Notes under the pieces: model-generated
The model's input: the letters and a program-made list of their open reading frames with translations, nothing else
Database searches by the model: none
Told to the model about the DNA's origin: nothing
Shown: in pieces, positions 1-9,565 of the stretch
Layout of the letters: every line of letters begins with the position of its first letter
How positions within the stretch are numbered: the first letter of the stretch is position 1
Assembly: GCA_016712595.1 (NCBI GenBank)
Contig: JADJQT010000001.1
Span: forward strand, 186,001 to 250,000
Origin: Rhodospirillales bacterium
GTDB taxonomy: Bacteria > Pseudomonadota > Alphaproteobacteria > Rhodospirillales > Defluviicoccaceae
DNA: 64,000 bases
Direction of reading: 5' to 3'
Translations under genes and position numbers: made by a program

Positions 1-2
1 TT

Positions 3-56
3 CTTGCCGTGATCCTCGGCGGTCTCGCAAGCGCATGGTGGCGGGAAAGCCGCTGA
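3..56 (+). CDS. C-terminal end of an unidentified protein (partial)
   Basis: An open frame enters from the left edge and stops at a TGA at 54-56. The last residues read LAVILGGLASAWWRESR, a hydrophobic stretch followed by charged residues, as at the end of a membrane protein. Only about 17 codons are visible, so neither function nor reality can be settled. It lies about 100 bases before the chemotaxis gene on the same strand. Confidence 0.3.
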   Translation, partial: LAVILGGLASAWWRESR

Positions 57-154
57 ATGTGCGGCGATGGCCGCTCGCGACTTAGTCGAATGTTAAGCTC
101 TTCGTGGCAGCATACCTTGAACGTTCGCGTCCCGAATGTGCGAGGATCCTCTGT

Positions 155-2170
155 ATGTCGCTTTTTTCCAGGGTCTCCATCCGCCTCAGGCTGTTCGGCG
201 GGTTCGGATTGGTCCTCTCGGTGCTCGTCGTCGTCGCCGCCATTGGCACCGCTGGTATCTCGCACTCTGTCCTTGCTTTCCGCAACTTTGCCACCGTCAC
301 CAACGAAATGACGCGCATGCTCAACGTTGATCGCGACGTAATGGCGATGCGACGCGACGCCGCACTTTATATCGAGAAGGGCGACGAGGCCGTGCTCGCG
401 GCTTACAAAGATAAAGAAGCAATGATGGCGCGCGCGTTAAAGGAAGCTCACATGAATGCGAGCGATGCTGCCGATCAGGCGGAAATCAAGAAACTTGAGG
501 ACCTATTTTCGGACTACACAGCGCAATATACGCAATTGATTGATCTGCGCAGACGGCGGGAAGATATTTTACATGGCATGATGGATACGTATGCCTCTCT
601 GATAAGAGAACACCTTGCGGCGATCATCGATATTTCGATGGGCGAAGAGCACTTTCGGTCGGCGGCGCTTGCCGGTCTTGCTCAGCAGGAAATCCTGACG
701 GCGCGCGCGGCGTCAATGCGATTCATTGCGTACCAGGAGCCCGACCTGGTGGACGAGGCGAAGTCGCATATCGAAGCCTTCGATACGGCGATCGACAGCT
801 TGCTCGCCGATGTCGATGACGACTTCATCCGCGAGAGCGCTGAAGAGGCACGCAAGCTCGGCCACCAGTACGGTGAGGCGTTCGGCGAATTCGTAAATTC
901 GACAAACGCCGTTTCCGCGCGCCTTCGCGGCCCGATGGCGGACGCGGCCAATGCCTTTACCGCTGCCTCCGAAAGGATGCGCAAGAACCATGTCGCACTT
1001 TCTCAGCAGAACGAAGAACAGACCCAGTCGGCGCTGACATTGGCGCAGACCGGCTCGATTGCCGCCGCTGGTGTGGGTGTTCTCGTTGGCATGATGCTCG
1101 CGTGGTTAATTGCGCGCTCGATCAGCCGCCCCGTGCGGGCGATGACCGGCACCATGACGTCGCTGGCCGAGGGGAATCGGGCGATCGCGGTCCCGGCGCT
1201 CGATCACCGTGACGAAATTGGAGAAATGGCTCGCGCCGTCCAGGTGTTCAAGGACAACGCGATCGAGGTCGAACGGCTTCAAGGACAGCAGGAGACGTTG
1301 CGACGGCAGGCGGAGGAGGCGCGACGTCACAGCACGTTCGCTCTCGCCGATGCGTTCGAGGCCGGTGTCAAGAGCGCCGTGACCAGCGTCGCCGAGACGG
1401 CCTCGCGGATCGAGGACGCCGCGCGGTCGATGTCGACGGTCGCCGCGCATGCCAGCCAGCAGTCTTCGGCCGGCCTTTCGGCCGCCGATCAGGCGGCGGC
1501 GAACGTTCAGTCCGTGGCCGCCGCCTCGGAACAACTGTCGTCCTCGGTTGGCGAAATCAGTCGCCAGGTTGGCGAGGCCGCCGTCATCTCGCGGCGCGCA
1601 TCGGACGATGCCGATCGGATGAGCGAGCGCGTCGTCGCCTTCGCCGACGTAACCCGGAACATCAGCGCCGTCACCAGCATGATCGATGATATCGCCGCCA
1701 AGACCAATCTTTTGGCGCTGAACGCCACGATTGAGGCCGCGCGTGCCGGTGAAGCCGGCAAAGGCTTCGCCGTCGTCGCCAGCGAGGTCAAGGCTCTCGC
1801 CCAGCAGACGGCGAAGGCGACGGGCGAAATCACCCGGCAGGTCGCCGGAATTCAGACGGCGTCGGACGAAATGGTCGAAGTCATCGTCGGCATTTCATCG
1901 ACGATCCTGCGCTTTAACGAGATTTCGTCAACCATCGCAGCGGCCGTCGAACAGCAGAGCGCGGCAACACAGGAGATCGCGCGCAACGCGCAGGAGGCCG
2001 CGACGGGCACGCAGGAGGTAAACACCAGCATCAGCGGTATCAGCAAGACGGCCCGCGAAACCGGAAGCGCGGCGGGCGAAGTCCTCGACGCCGTCGTCGT
2101 TCTCGGCCGAACGTCTGCCGACCTGCGCGGCGAGGTCGAGCGCTTCTTGTCCCAGGTGCGCGCCGCCTGA
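155..2170 (+). CDS. Methyl-accepting chemotaxis protein
   Basis: Inner-membrane chemoreceptor of 671 residues that would signal through CheW/CheA. I chose the ATG at 155 because GAGGA lies 8 bases upstream and the product starts MSLFSRVSIRLRLF, just before the first membrane helix. Order of parts: TM1 at about residues 10-32, a largely helical periplasmic region to about 300, TM2 (VGVLVGMMLAWLIA), a HAMP domain starting at RSISRPVRAM, then the long signalling hairpin with the tip motif IDDIAAKTNLLALNATIEAA. The protein ends FLSQVRAA, so it lacks the C-terminal pentapeptide that tethers CheR/CheB in some receptors. The ligand is unknown. No che genes are nearby, so it is probably an orphan receptor. 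Confidence 0.95.
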   Translation: MSLFSRVSIRLRLFGGFGLVLSVLVVVAAIGTAGISHSVLAFRNFATVTNEMTRMLNVDRDVMAMRRDAALYIEKGDEAVLAAYKDKEAMMARALKEAHMNASDAADQAEIKKLEDLFSDYTAQYTQLIDLRRRREDILHGMMDTYASLIREHLAAIIDISMGEEHFRSAALAGLAQQEILTARAASMRFIAYQEPDLVDEAKSHIEAFDTAIDSLLADVDDDFIRESAEEARKLGHQYGEAFGEFVNSTNAVSARLRGPMADAANAFTAASERMRKNHVALSQQNEEQTQSALTLAQTGSIAAAGVGVLVGMMLAWLIARSISRPVRAMTGTMTSLAEGNRAIAVPALDHRDEIGEMARAVQVFKDNAIEVERLQGQQETLRRQAEEARRHSTFALADAFEAGVKSAVTSVAETASRIEDAARSMSTVAAHASQQSSAGLSAADQAAANVQSVAAASEQLSSSVGEISRQVGEAAVISRRASDDADRMSERVVAFADVTRNISAVTSMIDDIAAKTNLLALNATIEAARAGEAGKGFAVVASEVKALAQQTAKATGEITRQVAGIQTASDEMVEVIVGISSTILRFNEISSTIAAAVEQQSAATQEIARNAQEAATGTQEVNTSISGISKTARETGSAAGEVLDAVVVLGRTSADLRGEVERFLSQVRAA

Positions 2171-2202
2171 CGATCGCCCCGGCCTTCCACGCGCAAGGCG
2201 CG

Positions 2203-2877
2203 TTACGGCAGAACGCGCCAGATAATACACGTGCGGCTCACTCGGTCCTCAAGATCGAGCGACGTCGGCACCTCGTAGCAGGCAAGCGCGTCGAGGCCAG
2301 AGCTTGGGACATAGGCACGTCCCGGGTCGGCCAGCAGGACATCGCTGCCGGATCGCACCAGACGGCGCAGCCAGCCGATCGCCCGCTCCGCGAACTTGCG
2401 TTCGTAACAGATGTCGCCGGCGAGCACGATTCCCCAGCCGGATCGCGCGGAGTCGATCAGGTCTCCCGGTTCGGTGGTGACGGTAACGCCGTTTAGTGCC
2501 GCATTCATCGCCACCGCGGTGTTCGCTAGCGGGTCGATCTCGTTGGCGTACGCCACGCCGCCGCACCGGGCGGCGGCGATTGCGGCGATCCCGCAGCCAG
2601 CGCCGAAGTCGAGAACACTGCGGCCGGCGACGCGATCCGGCGCGTCAATGAGAAACCGGGCGAGCGCCTGACCGCCCGGCCAGCAAAACGCCCAATATGG
2701 CGGCTCGACGCCGATCTGCTCGAGCGCGGATTCCGTCGCCTGCCAGATTGGAACCGACTTGCTCGCCAGCCGCAGGGAGATTTCAGGCACGAGCGGCGGC
2801 GTGACAATTTCAGTATTCGCGACAATGAACGCCCGGACCGCCGTATCGTCCACGACCTCAGGCTCCGATCCAGCCAA
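2203..2877 (-). CDS. Class I SAM methyltransferase, ETF-beta lysine methyltransferase-like
   Basis: Protein of 224 residues. The SAM-binding motif I is clear (VLDFGAGCGIAAIAAARCG) and is preceded by PPYWAFCWPGGQALARF, the signature of the METTL20 / ETFB-KMT group that methylates the beta subunit of electron transfer flavoprotein; the PrmA (L11 methyltransferase) group is a more distant relative. A later acidic/aromatic segment (LAGDICYE) stands where the family's catalytic-loop motif falls. The start overlaps the last 20 bases of ubiA on the same strand, so the two are probably co-translated. The ETF-beta substrate is an inference from family resemblance. Confidence 0.8.
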   Translation of the reverse strand: MAGSEPEVVDDTAVRAFIVANTEIVTPPLVPEISLRLASKSVPIWQATESALEQIGVEPPYWAFCWPGGQALARFLIDAPDRVAGRSVLDFGAGCGIAAIAAARCGGVAYANEIDPLANTAVAMNAALNGVTVTTEPGDLIDSARSGWGIVLAGDICYERKFAERAIGWLRRLVRSGSDVLLADPGRAYVPSSGLDALACYEVPTSLDLEDRVSRTCIIWRVLP

Positions 2878-3778
2878 GAACGATCGCCACGAACACCATC
2901 AAGCCAACCCAGCGGTTAGCCTTGAACAGGGCGAGGCACCGATGAGCGCTCTCGATATCGAGACGCACAATCTGCCAGACGAAGTGCGCGGCAACCCCCG
3001 TCAGTCCCAGGTAGAACGGCCACCCCATTCCCGCCAAGGCGCCGGACAGCGCCAAAAGCAGGACCGTCGTCGCATAAAAGCCCCACAACCATAACGGCGT
3101 GGCGCCGCCGAAGCGAAGCGCGGTCGACTTTACGCCGATGAGGATGTCGTCCTCCTTGTCCTGGTGCGCGTAGATCGTATCGTATCCGAGCGTCCAGAAT
3201 AGCCCGGCGACATAAAGCGTCAGCGCCGGCACTGCCAGCTCGCCGCGGACCACAGCCCATCCAAGCAGCGCGCCCCAGTTAAAGGTCAGGCCAAGCACGG
3301 CTTGCGGCCAGTATGTCACTCTTTTGGCGAAGGGATAGACCGCGACGAGCACAAGCGATGATGCACCGACAATGATCGCGAACCCGTTGAACTGAAGCAG
3401 GACGGCAAGCCCAAGGAACGAAAGCCCGCCCATGAGCAGCACCGCGTCTCGCATGCCCACCGCGCCGCTGGCGAGCGGCCGGCCGGCCGTCCGCGCGACA
3501 CGCGCATCGAACTTGCGATCGGCGATGTCGTTCATAACGCAGCCGGCACCGCGCATGACTGTCGCGCCCACGGCAAAAAGCGCAAGGAACCATGGATCGG
3601 GCCAGCCGGGCGCGGCGAGGGCAAGCCCCCACCAGCCCGGAAACATCAGCAGCCAGATGCCGATCGGCCGATCCAGCCGAGCCAGCCGAGCGTAGGGACG
3701 AACAACGGGGGGCAAGCGGCGATCAATCCAGTCGCCTGCGGGGATATCGCTCGTACTCGTTGTGCTGGTCTGCGCCAT
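2858..3778 (-). CDS. ubiA: 4-hydroxybenzoate polyprenyltransferase
   Basis: Integral membrane enzyme that attaches the polyprenyl tail to 4-hydroxybenzoate in ubiquinone synthesis. Both Asp-rich prenyl-diphosphate/Mg motifs are present: NDIADRKFD and YDTIYAHQDKEDD. The product is rich in hydrophobic helices over most of its 306 residues. A longer frame runs upstream to 3934, but the ATG at 3778 gives the usual family length and N-terminus (MAQTSTTSTSDIPAGDW), ending in a short cytoplasmic leader before RLDRPIGIWLL. It is divergent from rsmE with about 80 bases between the starts and overlaps the methyltransferase gene downstream. Confidence 0.95.
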   Translation of the reverse strand: MAQTSTTSTSDIPAGDWIDRRLPPVVRPYARLARLDRPIGIWLLMFPGWWGLALAAPGWPDPWFLALFAVGATVMRGAGCVMNDIADRKFDARVARTAGRPLASGAVGMRDAVLLMGGLSFLGLAVLLQFNGFAIIVGASSLVLVAVYPFAKRVTYWPQAVLGLTFNWGALLGWAVVRGELAVPALTLYVAGLFWTLGYDTIYAHQDKEDDILIGVKSTALRFGGATPLWLWGFYATTVLLLALSGALAGMGWPFYLGLTGVAAHFVWQIVRLDIESAHRCLALFKANRWVGLMVFVAIVLGWIGA

Positions 3779-3860
3779 GGCCCGTCTGTTATGCCATGAG
3801 TTCCAAAGAACAGGGTACCCACGATCCAGCCATTCCGGCGGAACACTGAGATTAAAGAGG

Positions 3861-4631
3861 ATGCCGCGCGCTGAAACTCCTGTCCGCCTGTTTGTCGACG
3901 CCGCGCTCGAATGCGGCGCGGAATTCGCCGTCACCGACGCCCAGGCGCACTACCTGACGCGCGTGATGCGGCGTGGCGTCGGCGACGGCGTGCGCACATT
4001 CAACGGGCGCGACGGCGAGTGGCTGGCGACGATCGTCCGGGCAGACCGCCGCACCTGCGCCCTTGGCGTTACGACACAACTTTGCCGACAGCGCAGCGAA
4101 AGCGGGCCGATCCTCGCCTTCGCCCCGATCAGAAAGGAGCGCCTGCATTTCGTCATCGAAAAGGCAACGGAACTCGGCGTCGCGACGTTGCAACCGGTAC
4201 TCACCCAGCACGCCGTCGCGCCCCGCATCGTGCTCGATCGCGTCCGCGCGCAGGCGATCGAGGCCGCCGAACAGTGCGGGCGGTTGACGATTCCGCGTAT
4301 TGCCGAGCCGTTGCAACTCGAGGCGCTGATTGCAACGTGGCTGCAGGATCGCCCCTTGTTCTTCCTCGACGAGCGTGGCGTTGGCCGGACGATCGCCGAT
4401 GCCGCCCGCGAGCGGCGCGCCGCTATCGTCCGATCTGCGGGCGACATTGGCATTCTTGTCGGCCCGGAAGGCGGTTTCACCGAGGCGGAGGCGACGATGA
4501 TCGCGATCGCGCCGTTCGTAACCGCGATCAGCCTCGGCCCCTTGATCCTGCGCGCCGAGACGGCCGCGATCGCGGCGCTTGCAAGCTGGCGTGCTTTCAC
4601 CGAAGACTGGCGCCCCGCGATAAGCGAATGA
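3861..4631 (+). CDS. rsmE: 16S rRNA (uracil-1498-N3)-methyltransferase
   Basis: SPOUT-class (trefoil-knot) methyltransferase of 256 residues that modifies U1498 of 16S rRNA. The C-terminal knot is unmistakable: ILVGPEGGFTEAEA followed by LGPLILRAETAAIAAL, which binds SAM. The N-terminal PUA-like RNA-binding part begins at RLFVDAAL. The ATG at 3861 is preceded by AAAGAGG at 3854-3860, close to the start; the frame's upstream extension looks non-coding. gshA follows after 16 bases, suggesting one transcript. Confidence 0.93.
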   Translation: MPRAETPVRLFVDAALECGAEFAVTDAQAHYLTRVMRRGVGDGVRTFNGRDGEWLATIVRADRRTCALGVTTQLCRQRSESGPILAFAPIRKERLHFVIEKATELGVATLQPVLTQHAVAPRIVLDRVRAQAIEAAEQCGRLTIPRIAEPLQLEALIATWLQDRPLFFLDERGVGRTIADAARERRAAIVRSAGDIGILVGPEGGFTEAEATMIAIAPFVTAISLGPLILRAETAAIAALASWRAFTEDWRPAISE

Positions 4632-4647
4632 CAGCGAGAATTGAGTG

Positions 4648-6015
4648 ATGTCCGGTCTCAGCCAAGCCGCACCGGAGCCGGCAACCGACCGGCGCAGCCT
4701 GATCACCTATCTGGAAAGTGGCTGCAAGCCGCGCTCGCAGTGGCGGATCGGCACCGAGCACGAGAAATTCGCCTACGATCTGCAAGACTTAAAGCCGCTC
4801 TCCTACGACGGCCCGCGGGGCATTCGCGCCATCCTCGAAGGCCTTGCGCGCTTCGGATGGACAGCGATCCGCGAGAACGGCAACACCATCGCGCTCGTCG
4901 ATGAGACCGGCTGCTCGATCACGCTCGAGCCCGGCGGTCAGGTGGAGCTGTCCGGTGCGCCGCTGCAGAGCATTCACCAGACCTGCTGCGAAATCGGCCG
5001 GCACCTTAATCAGGTCAAGACGATCGGCGCCGAGCTCAACGTCGGCTTCCTCGGTCTGGGCTATCAGCCGAAGTGGCCGCGCGCGGAGCTGCCGTGGATG
5101 CCGAAGGGTCGCTACGACATCATGGCCGCGTACATGCCGAAGGTCGGAAGCCTCGGGCTCGATATGATGCAGGCGACATGCACCGTCCAGGTCAACCTTG
5201 ACTTCGATTCCGAGGCGTCGATGGTGCGGATGTTCCGCATCGGCCTTGCCCTGCAGCCGGTCGCGACCGCCCTGTTCGCGAACTCGCCCTTCATCAATGG
5301 CGCGCCGTCGGGCTTTTTGTCGCTGCGGAGCAACGTGTGGACCGACACCGATCCCGCCCGCTGCGGAATCGCCCCCTTCGTTTTCGAGGACGGTTTCGGG
5401 TTCGAGCGCTACGTCGACTACATGCTCGATGTGCCGATGTACTTTGTCTATCGCGATGGACGTTACATCGACGTCGCGGGGCAGTCATTCCGCGACTTCA
5501 TGGCCGGGCGCCTGCCCGGCCTTCCCGGCGAGACACCGACGATGAGCGATTGGGCCGATCATCTGACGACCTGCTTCCTCGAAGTCCGCTTGAAACGGTT
5601 CATCGAGATGCGCGGTGCCGACGGCGGGCCGTGGAACCGCCTGTGCGCGCTTCCCGCGTTCTGGGTCGGCCTGCTCTACGATGACGATGCGCGCGCGGCG
5701 GCGTGGGATCTGGTCAAGGACTGGACGGGCGAGGAGCGGGAGGAAATGCGCGCCATGGTGCCGCGCACGGCGCTCAAGACCCCGTTTCGCAACATCACCG
5801 TCCGCGATATTGCCCTCGAGGCCCTGGAAATCGCGCACCGCGGACTCTGCCGCCGGGCGATCGACGACGGCCTCGGCCGCAACGAAACACAATTTCTCGC
5901 TCCGCTGTTTCGTATCGCCGAGGCGAATTTCACCTCCGCCGAGGACCTGCTCTGCGCCTACAACCGCCGCTGGAACGGCAGTGTCGATCCGATCTTTCGC
6001 GAGTTCGCCTACTAA
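4648..6015 (+). CDS. gshA: Glutamate--cysteine ligase (plant/alphaproteobacterial type)
   Basis: First enzyme of glutathione synthesis, joining glutamate and cysteine with ATP. The 455-residue length, the substrate-binding start (WRIGTEHEKFAYD) and internal stretches such as MPKGRYDIMAAYMP are typical of the GshA form shared by plants and alphaproteobacteria rather than the E. coli form. A GTG directly before the chosen ATG could also serve as start. It follows rsmE on the same strand, and its stop overlaps the stop of the convergent hydrogenase protease gene by 4 bases, so no terminator separates the two. Confidence 0.95.
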   Translation: MSGLSQAAPEPATDRRSLITYLESGCKPRSQWRIGTEHEKFAYDLQDLKPLSYDGPRGIRAILEGLARFGWTAIRENGNTIALVDETGCSITLEPGGQVELSGAPLQSIHQTCCEIGRHLNQVKTIGAELNVGFLGLGYQPKWPRAELPWMPKGRYDIMAAYMPKVGSLGLDMMQATCTVQVNLDFDSEASMVRMFRIGLALQPVATALFANSPFINGAPSGFLSLRSNVWTDTDPARCGIAPFVFEDGFGFERYVDYMLDVPMYFVYRDGRYIDVAGQSFRDFMAGRLPGLPGETPTMSDWADHLTTCFLEVRLKRFIEMRGADGGPWNRLCALPAFWVGLLYDDDARAAAWDLVKDWTGEEREEMRAMVPRTALKTPFRNITVRDIALEALEIAHRGLCRRAIDDGLGRNETQFLAPLFRIAEANFTSAEDLLCAYNRRWNGSVDPIFREFAY

Positions 6016-6518
6016 GCGATCAGCTCCGCCGCTGTGGGCCACACCCGGCCGTCAGGCCTGAGGACGATGCCGGGCAGCTCGGCGATCAGCAGCCGCAAAA
6101 TGTCATCGATACGCCGGGCAACGGCTTCGGATAATGCAAGGCCGAGGTCGAGGCAGGCGGGCTGAACGCCGATCACGGTTACGCGGGCCGGGGCACGCTC
6201 AAGCAGGATCAATTTCGCCAGCACCTCCTGTAGTCCCAGCTGGTGCGGCGTTGCATTCGTCCGGAAGACCGCCGGAATGTCGCGTCCGTCGATGCGGACC
6301 ACGGTTCCCGGCGGACTCCCGGTATGTACGGCATCGACCACAATCAGGTGATCGCGGTCAGCAAGGGTATCGAGCAGGTCCATGCCGCACGTTCCGCCGT
6401 CGACAACAGCGACGGTCTCGGGAACATCGTAGCGCTCCTGCAGGGCCTCGATGACGCGAACGCCCGCCCCTTCGTCGGAAAGGAGGATGTTGCCAACGCC
6501 GAGTACAAGCACGTTCAT
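6012..6518 (-). CDS. hybD: [NiFe]-hydrogenase maturation endopeptidase
   Basis: Protease of 168 residues that removes the C-terminal tail of the hydrogenase large subunit once nickel is in place. The three nickel-sensing residues known from E. coli HybD are at matching positions: Glu16 (LLSDEG), Asp62 (LIVVDAV) and His92 (ATPHQ). The N-terminus MNVLVLGVGNILLSDEG is nearly that of HybD. It is the last gene of the hybOABCD operon, 73 bases after the large-subunit gene it serves, and ends in a 4-base convergent overlap with gshA. Confidence 0.96.
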   Translation of the reverse strand: MNVLVLGVGNILLSDEGAGVRVIEALQERYDVPETVAVVDGGTCGMDLLDTLADRDHLIVVDAVHTGSPPGTVVRIDGRDIPAVFRTNATPHQLGLQEVLAKLILLERAPARVTVIGVQPACLDLGLALSEAVARRIDDILRLLIAELPGIVLRPDGRVWPTAAELIA

Positions 6519-6591
6519 CGGAGAGCAGTTCTCCTTAATTTATCAAGCTCCGAGCCGGAGCGGCGCAGGTCTGTGCCCGCTGCCGCCCCCC

Positions 6592-8286
6592 TCAGAGAAC
6601 CTTGATGCGCGCGATCTCCCCGCTGCCGTCAATCATGTGGATGGCGCAGGCAAGGCAGGGATCGAACGAATGCACGGTGCGGATCACTTCGAGCGGTCGC
6701 TCCGGATCGGCCACCGGGTTGCCGATCAGCGACGCCTCGTAGGGCCCGAGCGCGTCGTTCTCGTCACGCGGTCCGGCGTTCCATGTGCTCGGCACAACCG
6801 CCTGGTAGTTGGCGATCTTGCCGTTCTTGATCACGGTCCAGTGCGAGAGAACCCCACGGGGGGCCTCATGGCAGCCGAAGCCACGGATCTCGCCCTTGGG
6901 GAAACTCGGCGCGTTGAATGTGGCATAGTCGCCCTTGGCGATGTTCTGCATGAGCAGATCCCACTGCGCCGCGAGCGTCTCGGTCAGAACCGCGCAGCGC
7001 ACGGCGCGTGCCGCATGCCGGCCGATCGTTGACTGCAGCGCCGAAAGCGGCAATTCATTGCCACCGACCTTGGCCGCGATCGACAACAGGCGGCCGAGAT
7101 TCCGCTTCGTCGGCTCGTGCCCGGCGGCATACATCGCCAGCACGTTCGCCAGGGGGCCGACCTGCACCCGCTCGCCGTTGAAGGTCGGAGCCTTGACCCA
7201 CGAGTACTTCGCATCGTCCTCGAAGCCGGTGAACTTGGGTTCGGTCTCGCCGTCATAAGGATGCAGCGGCTCGCCCGACCCTTCGTACCAGGCGTGCTTC
7301 GCGCTCTCCTTGACGCCCTTTTCGAAAAATCCGTCACTGAAGTTGGCCATCGCCTGGAAACGCCCGACATCCCCCGCGGGAATGAAGCCCCCTGGTAGCG
7401 CAAACTGGGTGTTGCGGGTATCGAGCGGCATCTCCGGAACCGCCATCATCGTCGTCACGCCGGCTCCGTAGGCGGTCCAATCGGCGTAAAGCGCGCCAAT
7501 CGCCGCGACATCGGGCAGATAGACCTGCTGGACGAATCCACCCAGCTCGTCGAGCAGCGTCTTGACCTTGTAGAGGCGTTCGAGTGTGAGCGTCGACTGG
7601 CTCTCGGGATTGATCGGATTGGCGACGCCGCCAACGGCGAGGTTCTGAATGTGTGGCGTTTTCGAGCCGAGAATTCCGACGATCTGATTGGCTCGGCGCT
7701 GGTAGTCGAGCGCCTGCATGTAGTGCACAATGGCCAGCAGATTGACCTCCGGCGGCAGCTTCATCGCCGGGTGACCCCAATAGCCGCTGCCGAAGATGCC
7801 GAGTTGGCCGGAATCGACGAACGCCTGCACCTTCTTCTGGACCTTGGCAAACTCGTCGGCGCTGTTCAGCGGCCAGTCGGACAGGCTCTGAGCAATCGCC
7901 GCCGCCGCCTTGGGATCGGCCTTCAGCGCCGAGACGATGTCGACCCAGTCGAGCGCCGAGAGCTGATAGAAGTGGACGATATGATCATGGATGCCGTGCG
8001 CGGCGATGATCATGTTGCGGATGTACTGAGCGTTGAGCGGTACCTTGAGCTTGAGCGCGTTCTCGACCGCCCGCACCGAGACGATGGCATGCACCGTCGT
8101 GCACACGCCGCAGATGCGCTGGGCGAAGATCCAGGCGTCGCGCGGATCGCGGTCCTTGAGGATTACCTCGATTCCCCGCCACATCTGGCCCGATGACCAC
8201 GAATTGACCACCTTGCCACCGTCGACTTCGCAGTCGATGCGCAGATGGCCCTCGATGCGGGTGATGGGGTCGATGGTAATGCGCAT
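6592..8286 (-). CDS. hybC: [NiFe]-hydrogenase large subunit
   Basis: Catalytic subunit (564 residues) that carries the Ni-Fe(CN)2CO site. The four cysteine ligands are visible as RICGVCT (Cys59, Cys62) and DPCLACAIH (Cys544, Cys547). After the final His there are 14 more residues (MIDGSGEIARIKVL), the tail expected to be cut off by HybD. It acts at the periplasmic face and is exported with the Tat-tagged small subunit. Gene order hybO-A-B-C-D matches the E. coli hydrogenase-2 type. The hyp genes needed to build the metal site are not in this window. Confidence 0.98.
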   Translation of the reverse strand: MRITIDPITRIEGHLRIDCEVDGGKVVNSWSSGQMWRGIEVILKDRDPRDAWIFAQRICGVCTTVHAIVSVRAVENALKLKVPLNAQYIRNMIIAAHGIHDHIVHFYQLSALDWVDIVSALKADPKAAAAIAQSLSDWPLNSADEFAKVQKKVQAFVDSGQLGIFGSGYWGHPAMKLPPEVNLLAIVHYMQALDYQRRANQIVGILGSKTPHIQNLAVGGVANPINPESQSTLTLERLYKVKTLLDELGGFVQQVYLPDVAAIGALYADWTAYGAGVTTMMAVPEMPLDTRNTQFALPGGFIPAGDVGRFQAMANFSDGFFEKGVKESAKHAWYEGSGEPLHPYDGETEPKFTGFEDDAKYSWVKAPTFNGERVQVGPLANVLAMYAAGHEPTKRNLGRLLSIAAKVGGNELPLSALQSTIGRHAARAVRCAVLTETLAAQWDLLMQNIAKGDYATFNAPSFPKGEIRGFGCHEAPRGVLSHWTVIKNGKIANYQAVVPSTWNAGPRDENDALGPYEASLIGNPVADPERPLEVIRTVHSFDPCLACAIHMIDGSGEIARIKVL

Positions 8287-8311
8287 GGCGATGCGAGCCT
8301 CTTCTCAGGTC

Positions 8312-9511
8312 TTATCGTGATTGGTCGATGGCGAGACGGCCCGGGCTGCCGGTCGAGCGTCCGGCGTCCGTGGACCTTTCGACGGCATGCAGAACCGGAA
8401 GGTGGCGGACGAGGGCGAGATAGAGCAGCACGTGCAACGAGAAGACACCGAGGGTGACGAGGATCTCGCCCGCCGAAGGAAAATAGTGCCAGCCGTAGCC
8501 GGGGTCGTAGCCGATCAGGTAGCAGTTCAGGCGATAGAGCGCACCGTGCAGCAGCAGGGCGGTGGCGCCGAGAAAGATGGTCCGCGGGTTCGAGCGGTTG
8601 CGCACCGGCATCAACAGCGCGACCGCGGCAACGCCGAGCCCCGTTTCAACCCAGAACGAGGCGGCCGGCGTGGTGGCGTCGAAGGCAAGGCCGATGGCAC
8701 CGAGACGAACAAGGTCGATCCCGCGCAGGGCAAGGAAGATCACCGCGACCCAGGCCATGACGCCGCAGAGCCCGGCAAGGATGCGGGTTTCAAACGGCCG
8801 GTCGAAGACGACGGACGACAGGGCAGATTCGAAGACGACGACGGCAAAGCCGATGGAAACGGCGGTGAGCAGGAAAAATACCGTCAACATCTGCGATTGC
8901 CACAGCGGCGAGAGCTTGTAGCCAAGCAGAACGATCGCCGTGCCCATCGACGACTGGTGCATCATCGGCAACAGGCAGCCGAGGCCGGTGAAGAAGAAGA
9001 GGACACGATGCAGCGTCTTGCGTGACCGGGTCATCCTGAAACGCTCGAGCACCGTGGGCGCGAACTCCACCATCAGCACCATCGTGTAGGCGAAGATGCA
9101 CAGCGCGGTTTCGACCAGCACCGAGTTGGGGTTGATCAGCCATGGCAGCATGATGTTGTAGCCCTGCCACCAGCGGCCGAGGTCGAACATGACGGCGAGA
9201 CCACCGAGGCTATAGCCGAACAGGCTGGTCATCAGACCGGCGCGGGCGAGGGGATGGTAGACGCCCTTGTTCAGGATGTAGACGAGAAAGGCGGTGACGA
9301 ACCCGCCGCAGCCCAGCGCGGTACCGATAATCAAATCGATGGCGATCCAGATGCCCCACGGGTAGCCATCATTGAGGTTGGTCGCGGCGCCGAGCCCGAA
9401 AATGAACCGCTCGCCAAGCACCACACCGGCGATCAGTACGATCGCGAGAAGAAACAGGAACCAGCGGGTGAACAGGCGGCCGCCGATCGGTGCGTGCTCG
9501 TGGGTGCTCAT
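8312..9511 (-). CDS. hybB: Hydrogenase membrane subunit, NrfD/PsrC family
   Basis: Polytopic membrane protein of 399 residues, with roughly ten hydrophobic helices (for example FLFLLAIVLIAGVVLG near the N-terminus). In the Hyd-2 type complex HybB takes electrons from the ferredoxin-like HybA and passes them to quinone, coupling this to proton movement. It lies between hybA (54 bases upstream) and hybC (25 bases downstream), as in E. coli. There is no b-type cytochrome subunit (HyaC/HupC) in the operon, which agrees with this electron route. Confidence 0.95.
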   Translation of the reverse strand: MSTHEHAPIGGRLFTRWFLFLLAIVLIAGVVLGERFIFGLGAATNLNDGYPWGIWIAIDLIIGTALGCGGFVTAFLVYILNKGVYHPLARAGLMTSLFGYSLGGLAVMFDLGRWWQGYNIMLPWLINPNSVLVETALCIFAYTMVLMVEFAPTVLERFRMTRSRKTLHRVLFFFTGLGCLLPMMHQSSMGTAIVLLGYKLSPLWQSQMLTVFFLLTAVSIGFAVVVFESALSSVVFDRPFETRILAGLCGVMAWVAVIFLALRGIDLVRLGAIGLAFDATTPAASFWVETGLGVAAVALLMPVRNRSNPRTIFLGATALLLHGALYRLNCYLIGYDPGYGWHYFPSAGEILVTLGVFSLHVLLYLALVRHLPVLHAVERSTDAGRSTGSPGRLAIDQSR

Positions 9512-9565
9512 CGTGCTTTAACTCTCCAGCCGGCGCTCGCGTTTCGGGCCTGCCGACGTTTCGCC

